From positions 1 to 11,165 of the forward strand of contig JABXGU010000845.1 of assembly GCA_016550415.1 (NCBI GenBank): a stretch of 11,165 bases of DNA. Reading direction: 5' to 3'. Positions 1 to 6,422 of this stretch are shown here, piece after piece. Within the stretch, counting starts at the first letter, position 1. Every line of letters starts with the position of its first letter. Under the pieces are notes generated by a model, which saw nothing but the letters and a program-made list of their open reading frames with translations, made no database searches and was not told the origin of the DNA. Made by a program: the position numbers and the translations under genes. The stretch is from an archaeon (GTDB taxonomy: Archaea > Asgardarchaeota > Hermodarchaeia > Hermodarchaeales > Hermodarchaeaceae).

Positions 1-2626
1 AAAGCACTTGAGCGCTTAAAATGACTAGGGGGCTGCGTACCAGTAATGGGTCCATAAGGGTATAGTTCTGAAGAGTGCCTGATGTGGCTATAGCGCCAGT
101 GAACACACCTATCAAAACAGCGAATATTACCCATGTAGTGCTCTCTGCTATCAAAACTGAGGCTGTTTGTCGGAAGGATAATCCACGGGCAGCCATAAGG
201 GCATTCTCTCTTTGCTTTTCTTTAAGCGTGAATGTAATAACAATCAATGTTCCCAAGGATGCAAGAAGGAAGGAGAAGATTAACCCCATCTGCATCATAT
301 TACTTTGTGCGTTAGTAATTGGATTCACTGTGTAATCTTCTAATTCCTCAATTGCTGAGGTTGCTTGACTAATCTCAGAAAATTCTTCGAGTGCCTCTGA
401 TACAGACGTTGCATTTGCTGATGGCGATATATTCACCAAGAGGTTTGCTGTACTGCTATTAATCTGGTCAAATTCGTCGAGCAACTCATATGAAACATAT
501 GAATGAAAGCCTCTCGTACTATAACCATAGTAGCTTGATTGAACCTCTGGTCCAAAGAAGCCTACAATCGTTAGCGAGACTACATTAGTTCCGATTGTAA
601 CTGTTATCTGGTCTCCAAGTGCCCTGTTATAGGTTTTAGCTATTCCACGTTGGATAATTATTGATCTGTTATCATTTGCTAAATCCTCTAGGGCTTGGTC
701 TGCAGTGATGAAACTGAACCAATTCTCTTCATAATATGCTGTCTGGGACCAGTTCTCCGCAATGATTCCTCGAATAGATAGTGTTTCATAGTATCCGAGG
801 GTGAAGCTGGTCAAGAACTCGACTGTTGCTGATTCTACACCAGTTATGCTTTCAGCCTTTGAAATCAAAGCGGTTGCGTTACTAGAGGGCGATATTGTGC
901 CGCTGATGTCAGCTCCCACATCTGTATAGATAGATCGGATAATGTAGTCTTGTTCGCTGGCAAGTACAGCAACAGTTTGTACACCATAGCCCAAGACAAG
1001 TGCTAGCATGAAGACGACAGCAGCTGTTCTTGTGGGATTACGTTGGATGCTCCTAGTGGCTAGGGCACCAAGGTCTCCCATGCTTTTACTAATTGCTTTC
1101 TCAGATATTCTGAAAATGAAAGTTGAGCCTTGCACAGCAATCTTGCTGAATCCATAAATGAAAAGTATGATCGCGAAGGGACTGAGTGATTGGTCAATTG
1201 ATAACCATATACCAAGCATAATCATCGCAAGAAAGCCTGGGTATGGAATTGAATATACTATCTCTTGGACGTTGATACCCAAAATCCATACGAAAATTTT
1301 GTATCCACCTAATATCAAAGCCGCCCATGCCAATGTTTTCCTGTATCCAGTAGATTGTGTGGCTGGGCTATATTCTCGTAGCGCTTCCACAGTAGATATT
1401 TTGGTTGCCTTTCGTGCTGCGAAATAAATGGATATACCTGCCACAAAACAGGCAAAGAAAATGCACCAAAATATTGTGTCCCATCCCAATGAATTAATGG
1501 AAACTGGTCTCCAAGGTCCAGTCCTAATGAAGAATGGAACGATGAGTAGTGCGATGAGGATGCCTCCAAAGCCAGTAAGGAGACCAATGATTGCCCCCTC
1601 GGTCATGTATAGCCGCAATATTGTGCCTCTTGTAAATCCCTTTGAAAGCAATAAGCCTGTTTCCCGTCGTCGTAAGTTGAAAGAGACATCACTCAAGGTA
1701 ACTCCCATATAGATGGCGATAAAGAAAATCGGTAAAGCAGTAAATATGAAGACAAAGAGCAAAGCTGAACTAAGGAAGCTTAAGCTATAGAGCGCCAAGG
1801 ACAGATGATTATTAATGTAACCGCCATAAATGAAGACTTCATTGGCAATTTGTTGCTCAATTGTTGTAAGCCGGCTTATGGTTCCCTGAATATCTACTGT
1901 GCTAATGACAGCTGCACGGTTTATATAAACTGAGATGAAAACCTCAAATTCAGGCCACCATCCCTGACTATCATAAAAGAAATCCAGAACAGGTTTTATT
2001 GTGGAAGTCCAGTCTATAATGAAGAGAAGGCGCTTTGATGCATATTCCCAATAATAGCTATCTCCGATGAGAATTCCCAAAGATTTATCGGTTGCTGAGA
2101 AAAAACCAGCAATTTCTAGTTCAAGGGTGCAATTTGTTCCATATCCGCCTCCAAGTGTCAGACTGATTGTATCATTAATTTCATATTCACTAGTACTGGC
2201 AGGGGATGTTAATAGATAGGTTTGATTGGCGCCAAGGGGTGTTGTTCCCGAGTCAATGGTGATGCCATCATATGTCACTGAATCATTCTCTATACCAACA
2301 AAAGCTTCATAACTCTCAGGAAGATAGGTTGGTCCCCAACTTACATTTTCCATCCGACTCTGAATCTCAGCATATTGAACATTGGCAACCCCGGCAACTT
2401 TGGGAACCAAGTTTTCAATTGAATTGGTTGAGATATCTCCACCCCATAAATAGACAGTCATATCGGTTGACACATCAGCGATAGCTTCATCAACCATGTC
2501 TCCAACAATCTCGTTGGATCCAATGTTAACTGTAGCAAACATAGTGGAGGATATGAGGACGCCTGCAATGACGGCGATGAAAAGTGGCCAACTTCGAATG
2601 ATTCTCTTGAAGGCGTGGCCAATCAT
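1..2626 (-). CDS. FtsX-family ABC transporter permease, large two-domain form (3' end beyond the window)
   Basis: The minus strand is open from an ATG at 2626 to the left edge, 875 codons with no stop, so the gene is incomplete at its C-terminus. Residues 13-33 form a first membrane helix after a short basic cytoplasmic start, followed by about 240 mostly polar residues, presumably extracytoplasmic. Residues ~276-400 hold a first FtsX core with three further helices and the cytoplasmic signature RRRETGLLLSKGFTRG (319-334), which fits the coupling region that contacts the ATPase. Two extra helices lie at ~430-495. A second helix-plus-outer-domain unit starts at ~530, and a second FtsX core at ~776-850 carries KEKQRENALMAARGLSFRQ (802-820). 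About ten helices in this double arrangement match large FtsX/MacB-like permeases that export or extract lipids, lipoproteins or peptides; the substrate cannot be told. No lipobox is seen. The ATPase may lie beyond the left edge. Only a weak ribosome binding site (GGAAGG) precedes the start. Confidence 0.88.
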   Translation of the reverse strand, partial: MIGHAFKRIIRSWPLFIAVIAGVLISSTMFATVNIGSNEIVGDMVDEAIADVSTDMTVYLWGGDISTNSIENLVPKVAGVANVQYAEIQSRMENVSWGPTYLPESYEAFVGIENDSVTYDGITIDSGTTPLGANQTYLLTSPASTSEYEINDTISLTLGGGYGTNCTLELEIAGFFSATDKSLGILIGDSYYWEYASKRLLFIIDWTSTIKPVLDFFYDSQGWWPEFEVFISVYINRAAVISTVDIQGTISRLTTIEQQIANEVFIYGGYINNHLSLALYSLSFLSSALLFVFIFTALPIFFIAIYMGVTLSDVSFNLRRRETGLLLSKGFTRGTILRLYMTEGAIIGLLTGFGGILIALLIVPFFIRTGPWRPVSINSLGWDTIFWCIFFACFVAGISIYFAARKATKISTVEALREYSPATQSTGYRKTLAWAALILGGYKIFVWILGINVQEIVYSIPYPGFLAMIMLGIWLSIDQSLSPFAIILFIYGFSKIAVQGSTFIFRISEKAISKSMGDLGALATRSIQRNPTRTAAVVFMLALVLGYGVQTVAVLASEQDYIIRSIYTDVGADISGTISPSSNATALISKAESITGVESATVEFLTSFTLGYYETLSIRGIIAENWSQTAYYEENWFSFITADQALEDLANDNRSIIIQRGIAKTYNRALGDQITVTIGTNVVSLTIVGFFGPEVQSSYYGYSTRGFHSYVSYELLDEFDQINSSTANLLVNISPSANATSVSEALEEFSEISQATSAIEELEDYTVNPITNAQSNMMQMGLIFSFLLASLGTLIVITFTLKEKQRENALMAARGLSFRQTASVLIAESTTWVIFAVLIGVFTGAIATSGTLQNYTLMDPLLVRSPLVILSAQVL

Positions 2627-2663
2627 ATATAACCTTCCGTTTATGTCTACCCAATAAGATAAG

Positions 2664-2671
2664 TATTTAAA
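2664..2671. promoter_or_regulatory. TATA-like element in the divergent permease / membrane-protein promoter region
   Basis: The sequence TATTTAAA reads TTTAAATA on the minus strand, close to the archaeal TATA box consensus. On the plus strand, a transcript start 25-27 bases downstream falls at about 2692-2695, leaving a ~37-base leader before the ATG at 2731. On the minus strand, a start would fall near 2641, ~15 bases before the permease ATG at 2626. One near-symmetrical element could therefore serve both genes, or either one alone. This is inferred from position and sequence only. Confidence 0.45.
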
Positions 2672-2720
2672 CCTTCATCTTCAGGCTTTCATTGAAAGAA
2701 ATAATTGGCACTATTGAATT

Positions 2721-2725
2721 GGTGA
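2721..2725 (+). promoter_or_regulatory. Ribosome binding site that decides the start of the small membrane protein
   Basis: GGTGA sits 5 bases before the ATG at 2731. The same core precedes three of the four genes at the right end of the window. It argues for 2731 over the in-frame TTG at 2692, which has no such site, although the TTG lies about where transcription would begin and a leaderless start there remains possible. Confidence 0.5.
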
Positions 2726-2730
2726 AGCAT

Positions 2731-3165
2731 ATGAATGGAGAGGAACTCCCTCTAATTAGTGAGATGATTGAAGGGAGCCCGGAACGCTCTATGCGTGAAC
2801 CTACCTTCGCATTATTCTCTGGTATCATTAACTTGCTTTACTCTTGGTGGCAATATCAAACAATACTTACACTGTTTAGCTATCTTGGATCTTATTTAGG
2901 AATTTTTTATGATCTAATCATTGAGATTTATTGGGCAATGCTAGTCGTTGGCATTTTCTGCGGCTTCATGATTCTACTTGGAGGACTAATGATGTTTGTG
3001 TTCAAGCCAAAGGCTGGCGGCGTCTTCACACTTATATTCTCAGTTTTGACTCTCATGTTGGGCATTGGATTTTTTGTAGGTCCTCTCCTTGGCATTGTGG
3101 GGGGTGCCCTAGCAGTTCAGCAAAAGAAGCTTCCTGAGCCTGGCGACTCCACTGAAATAATCTAA
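2731..3165 (+). CDS. Small four-helix membrane protein, DUF4064-like, function unknown
   Basis: I do not recognise a characterised family. With the ATG at 2731 the protein has 144 residues; an in-frame TTG at 2692 would add 13. After a polar, acidic N-terminus (residues 1-20) come hydrophobic stretches at about 25-40, 45-66, 68-91 and 97-129, so three or four membrane helices. The last part has a Gly-rich pattern, FKPKAGGVFTLIFSVL followed by GPLLGIVGGALAV, resembling DUF4064-type and other small archaeal membrane proteins whose final helices describe a GGxL motif. The C-terminus is short and polar (KKLPEPGDSTEII). It is divergent from the ABC permease and convergent with the creatininase-family gene, 12 bases away. 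A link to the transporter is possible from the shared promoter region but is not shown. The ribosome binding site GGTGA supports the chosen start. Confidence 0.72.
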   Translation: MNGEELPLISEMIEGSPERSMREPTFALFSGIINLLYSWWQYQTILTLFSYLGSYLGIFYDLIIEIYWAMLVVGIFCGFMILLGGLMMFVFKPKAGGVFTLIFSVLTLMLGIGFFVGPLLGIVGGALAVQQKKLPEPGDSTEII

Positions 3166-3177
3166 AGAATAACGCTG

Positions 3178-3963
3178 CTATTGACTGGCTAGTTTCGTAA
3201 TGAATGCTACTATTCGTTCAATTGCAGCCATAGCAACTTTCTTTCCCTTTTCTGGGTCTGCACGGGTTGCATAACCAATGGTTCCTGATTCAGTGAAGTC
3301 AGTCATATCGAAAGTGGGCATGAAATTGGGAGGCTCTGGAAACATGGTTGCCTTGGTGAATCCAGGGACAGGTTCCCGTCCAGGCTCATCTATCAGTTTA
3401 TCCTTAAGCACTCGTTGTTCCAAAGCCCATGTGACAGAGGTTTCCATCTCATCAGCATGGAAATGAGGCGGCTGAAAAGTCTCCTTTACGAGATCTGCCA
3501 CAATCTGCCACCAAGCAATTTGAACACACCAAAGTCCTGCATCGTGTAATTTACGCAAAGCGATGGAAAGTGCTGGTGTATTTCCTCCATGCGAGTTCAT
3601 GATAACAAGTTTCTTAGCACCATGCTTTGCAAGGCTCATCCCAATATCTACAATCAGTTCGATGAAGGTTTCATGTTGTAAGGTGATAGTTCCTGCAAAG
3701 GACATGTGATGTGGCGAGACACCATAAGATACTAGAGGTGTTACAACAGTTTTCACTTTAGGCCATAGCTGCTCAGCAACAGCATGAGCAAATTTCTCAG
3801 CCAAATAAGCATCATTATCCAAAGGCAAACCAGGACCGTGTTGCTCAGTCGATCCAACTGGGATAATAGCTATATCTGTCTCCTGGAAGAGTGTCTCTGC
3901 TTCCTGCCAAGTCATCTTCGCTAGAAGAAAGGGTTTTACATCTGTCAAGATATCCGCACCCAT
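3178..3963 (-). CDS. Creatininase-family metal-dependent amidohydrolase
   Basis: This 261-residue protein has the full length and motifs of the creatininase family, cytosolic metal enzymes that hydrolyse C-N bonds of cyclic amides or formamides. Visible motifs are PVGSTEQHGPGLPLDND (35-51; E40, H42 and an Asp of the LDND segment are likely metal ligands), SYGVSPHHMSFAGTITL (79-95), MNSHGGN (122-128; H125) and HADEMETS (169-176; Glu ligand). The C-terminal GTIGYATRADPEKG (227-240) matches the usual end of the family. Members include creatininase, the archaeal formamide hydrolase ArfB of riboflavin/F420 synthesis, and MftE of mycofactocin maturation, so the substrate cannot be assigned by motif. 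No mycofactocin or riboflavin gene is nearby. The ATG at 3963 lacks a ribosome binding site but has AATATAAG about 22 bases upstream, fitting a leaderless transcript. ahcY lies 78 bases upstream on the same strand. Confidence 0.9.
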   Translation of the reverse strand: MGADILTDVKPFLLAKMTWQEAETLFQETDIAIIPVGSTEQHGPGLPLDNDAYLAEKFAHAVAEQLWPKVKTVVTPLVSYGVSPHHMSFAGTITLQHETFIELIVDIGMSLAKHGAKKLVIMNSHGGNTPALSIALRKLHDAGLWCVQIAWWQIVADLVKETFQPPHFHADEMETSVTWALEQRVLKDKLIDEPGREPVPGFTKATMFPEPPNFMPTFDMTDFTESGTIGYATRADPEKGKKVAMAAIERIVAFITKLASQ

Positions 3964-3981
3964 GTGCTGGTTATGCTAATC

Positions 3982-3989
3982 TTATATTG
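3982..3989 (-). promoter_or_regulatory. Possible TATA box of the creatininase-family gene
   Basis: AATATAAG on the minus strand is centred ~22 bases before the ATG at 3963. This is close to the spacing expected if transcription starts at or next to the start codon. It would give the gene its own promoter in the gap after ahcY. Weak evidence from sequence and distance only. Confidence 0.3.
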
Positions 3990-4041
3990 TACTGCTTGAT
4001 AAGTCAGTACTACAGATTTTGATTTATTGGATTGAAGCTGG

Positions 4042-5298
4042 TTAAGTTCCTTCAGCATAGTCGGTTGCGTAGCGTTGTTGTGCTGGTGTTAGTTTGTCTA
4101 TTTTTATGCCCATTGAGGTTAATTTGAGTTGAGCAACTTCTTCATCGATTTCTTTGGGAAGTAGGTGTACTGAATTAGAGAGTTCTTTGCCTTGTTCCTT
4201 CAGATATAGCATGGCGAGGAATTGGTCAGCAAAGGACATATCCATCACTGATGAAGGGTGTCCCTCTGCTGCAACTAGATTGACAAGACGACCTTCGCCC
4301 AAAATATAGATGTGTTTTCCATTTGGCAAAGTATATTCGTGATTGTTATCTCGGACCATTCTATCGCTTTTCGCCAACTTAGCAAGAGCTTCTATATTTA
4401 CCTCGACGTTGAAGTGACCTGCGTTACAAAGAATGGCACCATCTTTCATATGAGGGAAGTGCTCTTTTGTAATCACATCTTTCATTCCTGTTGTCGTGAT
4501 GAAAACATCGCCCTGTGGAACAGCTTCTCGCATTGGCATTACACGGAATCCTTCCATCCGTGCCTTCAAGGCTTGGATTGGATTTACCTCCGTTACGATA
4601 ACTTCTGAGCCAAGGCCGCGCGCTCTGTGTGATACTCCGCGACCACAGTGTCCATATCCTGCTACCACTATTGTGCTGCCTGCAAATAGTATGTTGGTTG
4701 CTCGCAAAATGCCATCAAGGGCTGATTGACCGGTGCCATGTACATTATCCATCTCCCACTTTGTATCAGCATCATTGACAGCAATAACTGGGTAGAGTAG
4801 TTTTCCATCTGCTGCCATAGCTCGTAGTCTGTGTACGCCTGTGGTGGTTTCTTCAGCAGCGCCAATCACATTCTCTGCAAGCTTTTGTTGTTTTGTGTGG
4901 ACAGTAAATATCAGATCTGCGCCGTCGTCTAGGGTCATCTGGGGTTTAATCTTGAGAGTTTGCTCAATGCACCAGTAATATTCTTCTTTGTTGAGTCCAT
5001 GCCAAGCAAAAACGGATATGCCATTTGCAGCTAATGCGGCAGCAACATCATCCTGTGTAGAGAGTGGATTGCATCCACACCAAGCTACTTCAGCGCCAGC
5101 TGCAATAAACGTCTTTACAAGTACTGCTGTTTCTTTTGTCACATGCAAGCAGCCCGCGATTCTGTAACCTTTTAGAGGCTTGGTCTTTGCAAATTTCTTG
5201 CGAAGCTGCATCAAGACAGGCATCCTCGATTCTGCCCAGTCTATCTTTAATTGACCCTGATTAGCGAGTCCTAAATCTCTAACCTTGAAATCAGTCAA
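4042..5298 (-). CDS. ahcY: S-adenosylhomocysteine hydrolase (adenosylhomocysteinase)
   Basis: The enzyme reversibly splits S-adenosylhomocysteine, the product of methyltransferases, into adenosine and homocysteine using tightly bound NAD. The 418 residues carry the family's catalytic set: H52 (GCLHVTKETA), D125 (TLDDGAD), E150 (AAEETTTGVHRL), K180 and D184 (VNDADTKWEMDN), the Rossmann loop GYGHCGRG (214-221), and the late motif AAEGHPSSVMD (H347). The C-terminus ends in LTPAQQRYATDYAEGT and lacks the Lys/Tyr tail that in bacterial and eukaryotic enzymes reaches into the neighbouring subunit's NAD site; archaeal and Thermotoga-type enzymes are known to be short here. Some archaeal homologues prefer S-inosylhomocysteine, which motifs do not exclude. 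The start is a TTG at 5298 with AGGTG seven bases upstream. The gene is divergent from fpg and lies upstream of the creatininase-family gene. Confidence 0.96.
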   Translation of the reverse strand: MTDFKVRDLGLANQGQLKIDWAESRMPVLMQLRKKFAKTKPLKGYRIAGCLHVTKETAVLVKTFIAAGAEVAWCGCNPLSTQDDVAAALAANGISVFAWHGLNKEEYYWCIEQTLKIKPQMTLDDGADLIFTVHTKQQKLAENVIGAAEETTTGVHRLRAMAADGKLLYPVIAVNDADTKWEMDNVHGTGQSALDGILRATNILFAGSTIVVAGYGHCGRGVSHRARGLGSEVIVTEVNPIQALKARMEGFRVMPMREAVPQGDVFITTTGMKDVITKEHFPHMKDGAILCNAGHFNVEVNIEALAKLAKSDRMVRDNNHEYTLPNGKHIYILGEGRLVNLVAAEGHPSSVMDMSFADQFLAMLYLKEQGKELSNSVHLLPKEIDEEVAQLKLTSMGIKIDKLTPAQQRYATDYAEGT

Positions 5299-5326
5299 AT
5301 ACTGACACCTGCATCAGCATCAACAT
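5291..5326 (-). other. Possible 11-codon methionine-rich upstream frame overlapping the ahcY start
   Basis: On the minus strand an ATG at 5326 opens a short frame reading MLMLMQVSVFD, whose TGA stop overlaps the second and third codons of ahcY in another frame. Three of the first five residues are Met, which is notable in front of a methionine-cycle gene, but the run comes from a short ATGCTG repeat. The spacing of any ribosome binding site (GGAG, two bases before the ATG) is too short, so translation is doubtful. Confidence 0.15.
5306..5310 (-). promoter_or_regulatory. Ribosome binding site of ahcY supporting a TTG start
   Basis: AGGTG on the minus strand ends seven bases before the TTG at 5298. 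No in-frame ATG lies nearby that would give a family-like N-terminus, and the translated start (MTDFKVRDLGLANQG) matches the usual beginning of the enzyme. Confidence 0.5.
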
Positions 5327-5373
5327 TTCTCCACTTAAGCATTTCACCACTTTTCAGAGGGGAAAAAGGATGG

Positions 5374-5380
5374 TATATTA
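5374..5380 (-). promoter_or_regulatory. Possible TATA box of ahcY
   Basis: TAATATA on the minus strand lies ~80 bases before the ahcY TTG. A transcript start ~25 bases downstream would fall near 5350, giving a leader of about 50 bases that includes the AGGTG site. It lies in the 212-base divergent region shared with fpg, which otherwise shows only AT-rich sequence and no obvious hairpin or known riboswitch. Confidence 0.35.
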
Positions 5381-5453
5381 GAAACGAAATCTAGGCATAA
5401 TTTAGTGATAACTGGTTTTCATAGCCATTGTCTTTAATAGAAAAAAGCAATAC

Positions 5454-5462
5454 CGTTTAAGA
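5454..5462 (+). promoter_or_regulatory. Possible TATA box of fpg
   Basis: The stretch around CCGTTTAAGAAACC contains TTTAA preceded by purine-rich sequence (GAAAAAAGC), as in archaeal BRE/TATA pairs. A transcript start ~25 bases downstream near 5484 would leave a ~27-base leader with the AGAGGA site before the ATG at 5511. An alternative AT-rich site, AAATATGAAATATT, lies at ~5481-5494. Confidence 0.25.
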
Positions 5463-5498
5463 AACCAAACTTGCTAATACAAATATGAAATATTGACT

Positions 5499-5504
5499 AG
5501 AGGA
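5499..5504 (+). promoter_or_regulatory. Ribosome binding site that fixes the fpg start at 5511
   Basis: AGAGGA ends six bases before the ATG at 5511. A TTG further upstream (5493) is in frame, but starting there would bury the catalytic N-terminal proline, and this site lies inside that extension. Confidence 0.65.
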
Positions 5505-5510
5505 CGTAAT

Positions 5511-6323
5511 ATGCCGGAACTCCCAGATTTAGAAGTTACAAAGCATGTACTCAACCGGCGTATTGCCAACAGCACTACAGAAAAAGTTGAACTCCTCGAT
5601 CCTATTGTGCTTCGTCGACCAACCGCTGAAATTTTCCAACGGGAATTACTCAACCAAACCCTAAAGGAGGTTCAACGATATGGCAAGTTCCTTATTCTCA
5701 AATTCACTCCTTCCAATCGGTTAATAATTAATCCTATGCTTGCTGGGGTCCTAACTCTTCAGCCTCCATCAGATCGGATTCTGCGAAGGACTGGATTTCG
5801 GCTAAGTCTATCCAATGGTCTTGACCTTCGTTATCACGATAAAAAGCGCATGGGCAAGGTCTATCTACTTCTTGGCGATGAAACCACAGCCCTAATACCC
5901 ACCTTTAATGAGCAGGGTCCAGATGCCCTTGACTCATCTCTAACACAAGATGTGTTTCTGAAGCGTATCCGCAAATTCCATGCCATGATTAAACATGTGC
6001 TTCTAAATCAGCGGTTTATTGCTGGACTTGGCAATGCATATGCAGATGAAATCCTATTTGTTGCCCATATTAACCCATTTCGAAAACGCAGAACCCTAGC
6101 ACCTGAAGAAATCACATCATTATATCAATCCATGTTAATTGTCCTCCGTAATGCAATCTCGACCATCGCAGCACGTGCAGGTGAACATCCTCCTGCAAAG
6201 ATTCGTGATTTTCTGCAAATCCACGGGAAAGGTGGAGAACCCTGTCCTTCATGCGGGACAGTAATTTCGTCGGTGAAATCAGGCATCCGAATAGCCAACT
6301 TTTGCAGACATTGCCAACAGTAA
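5511..6323 (+). CDS. mutM: Formamidopyrimidine-DNA glycosylase (Fpg/MutM/Nei family)
   Basis: A base-excision repair glycosylase/AP lyase that removes oxidised bases such as 8-oxoguanine or FapyG. The start at 5511 gives MPELPDLEV, exposing Pro2 (the Schiff-base nucleophile after Met removal) and Glu3. K59 in QRYGKFLIL matches the conserved hairpin lysine. GLGNAYADEILFVAHINP (172-189) and KIRDFLQIHGKGGEPC (230-245) form the helix-two-turn-helix region. The C-terminal zinc finger is CPSCG...SGIRIANFCRHCQ (C245, C248, C265, C268) with R260 as the DNA-binding arginine. At 270 residues it is full length. Oddly, the usual HLGMTG becomes NPMLAG (75-80) and DPRRFG becomes DKKRMG (110-115), so the Met, Arg and Phe that normally fill the base gap read Leu77, Lys112 and Met114. 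All catalytic residues are kept, so it is probably active, with possibly different specificity. It is divergent from ahcY. Confidence 0.93.
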   Translation: MPELPDLEVTKHVLNRRIANSTTEKVELLDPIVLRRPTAEIFQRELLNQTLKEVQRYGKFLILKFTPSNRLIINPMLAGVLTLQPPSDRILRRTGFRLSLSNGLDLRYHDKKRMGKVYLLLGDETTALIPTFNEQGPDALDSSLTQDVFLKRIRKFHAMIKHVLLNQRFIAGLGNAYADEILFVAHINPFRKRRTLAPEEITSLYQSMLIVLRNAISTIAARAGEHPPAKIRDFLQIHGKGGEPCPSCGTVISSVKSGIRIANFCRHCQQ

Positions 6324-6422
6324 AAATTTATCAGTTTTGAGAAGGGAAAGAACCGTTAAAAGCAGCCATGCCAATTAGTAAATGGGTAAATTCTAGGCCT
6401 CAAACGAAAGAGATGCGGTAGA

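Noticed and set aside
75..1712. Plus-strand open frames of 86-94 codons in the left part
   Set aside because: They lie inside the continuous minus-strand permease frame, have no domain-like patterns and no ribosome binding sites; they are shadows.
5493..5510. Upstream TTG extension of the Fpg protein (MTRGRN)
   Set aside because: Fpg needs its proline directly after the initiator Met, and the AGAGGA ribosome binding site lies inside the extension.
5299..5510. SAH or SAM riboswitch between ahcY and fpg
   Set aside because: No conserved core or strong stem of the known classes was seen; the region is AT-rich with simple promoter-like elements.
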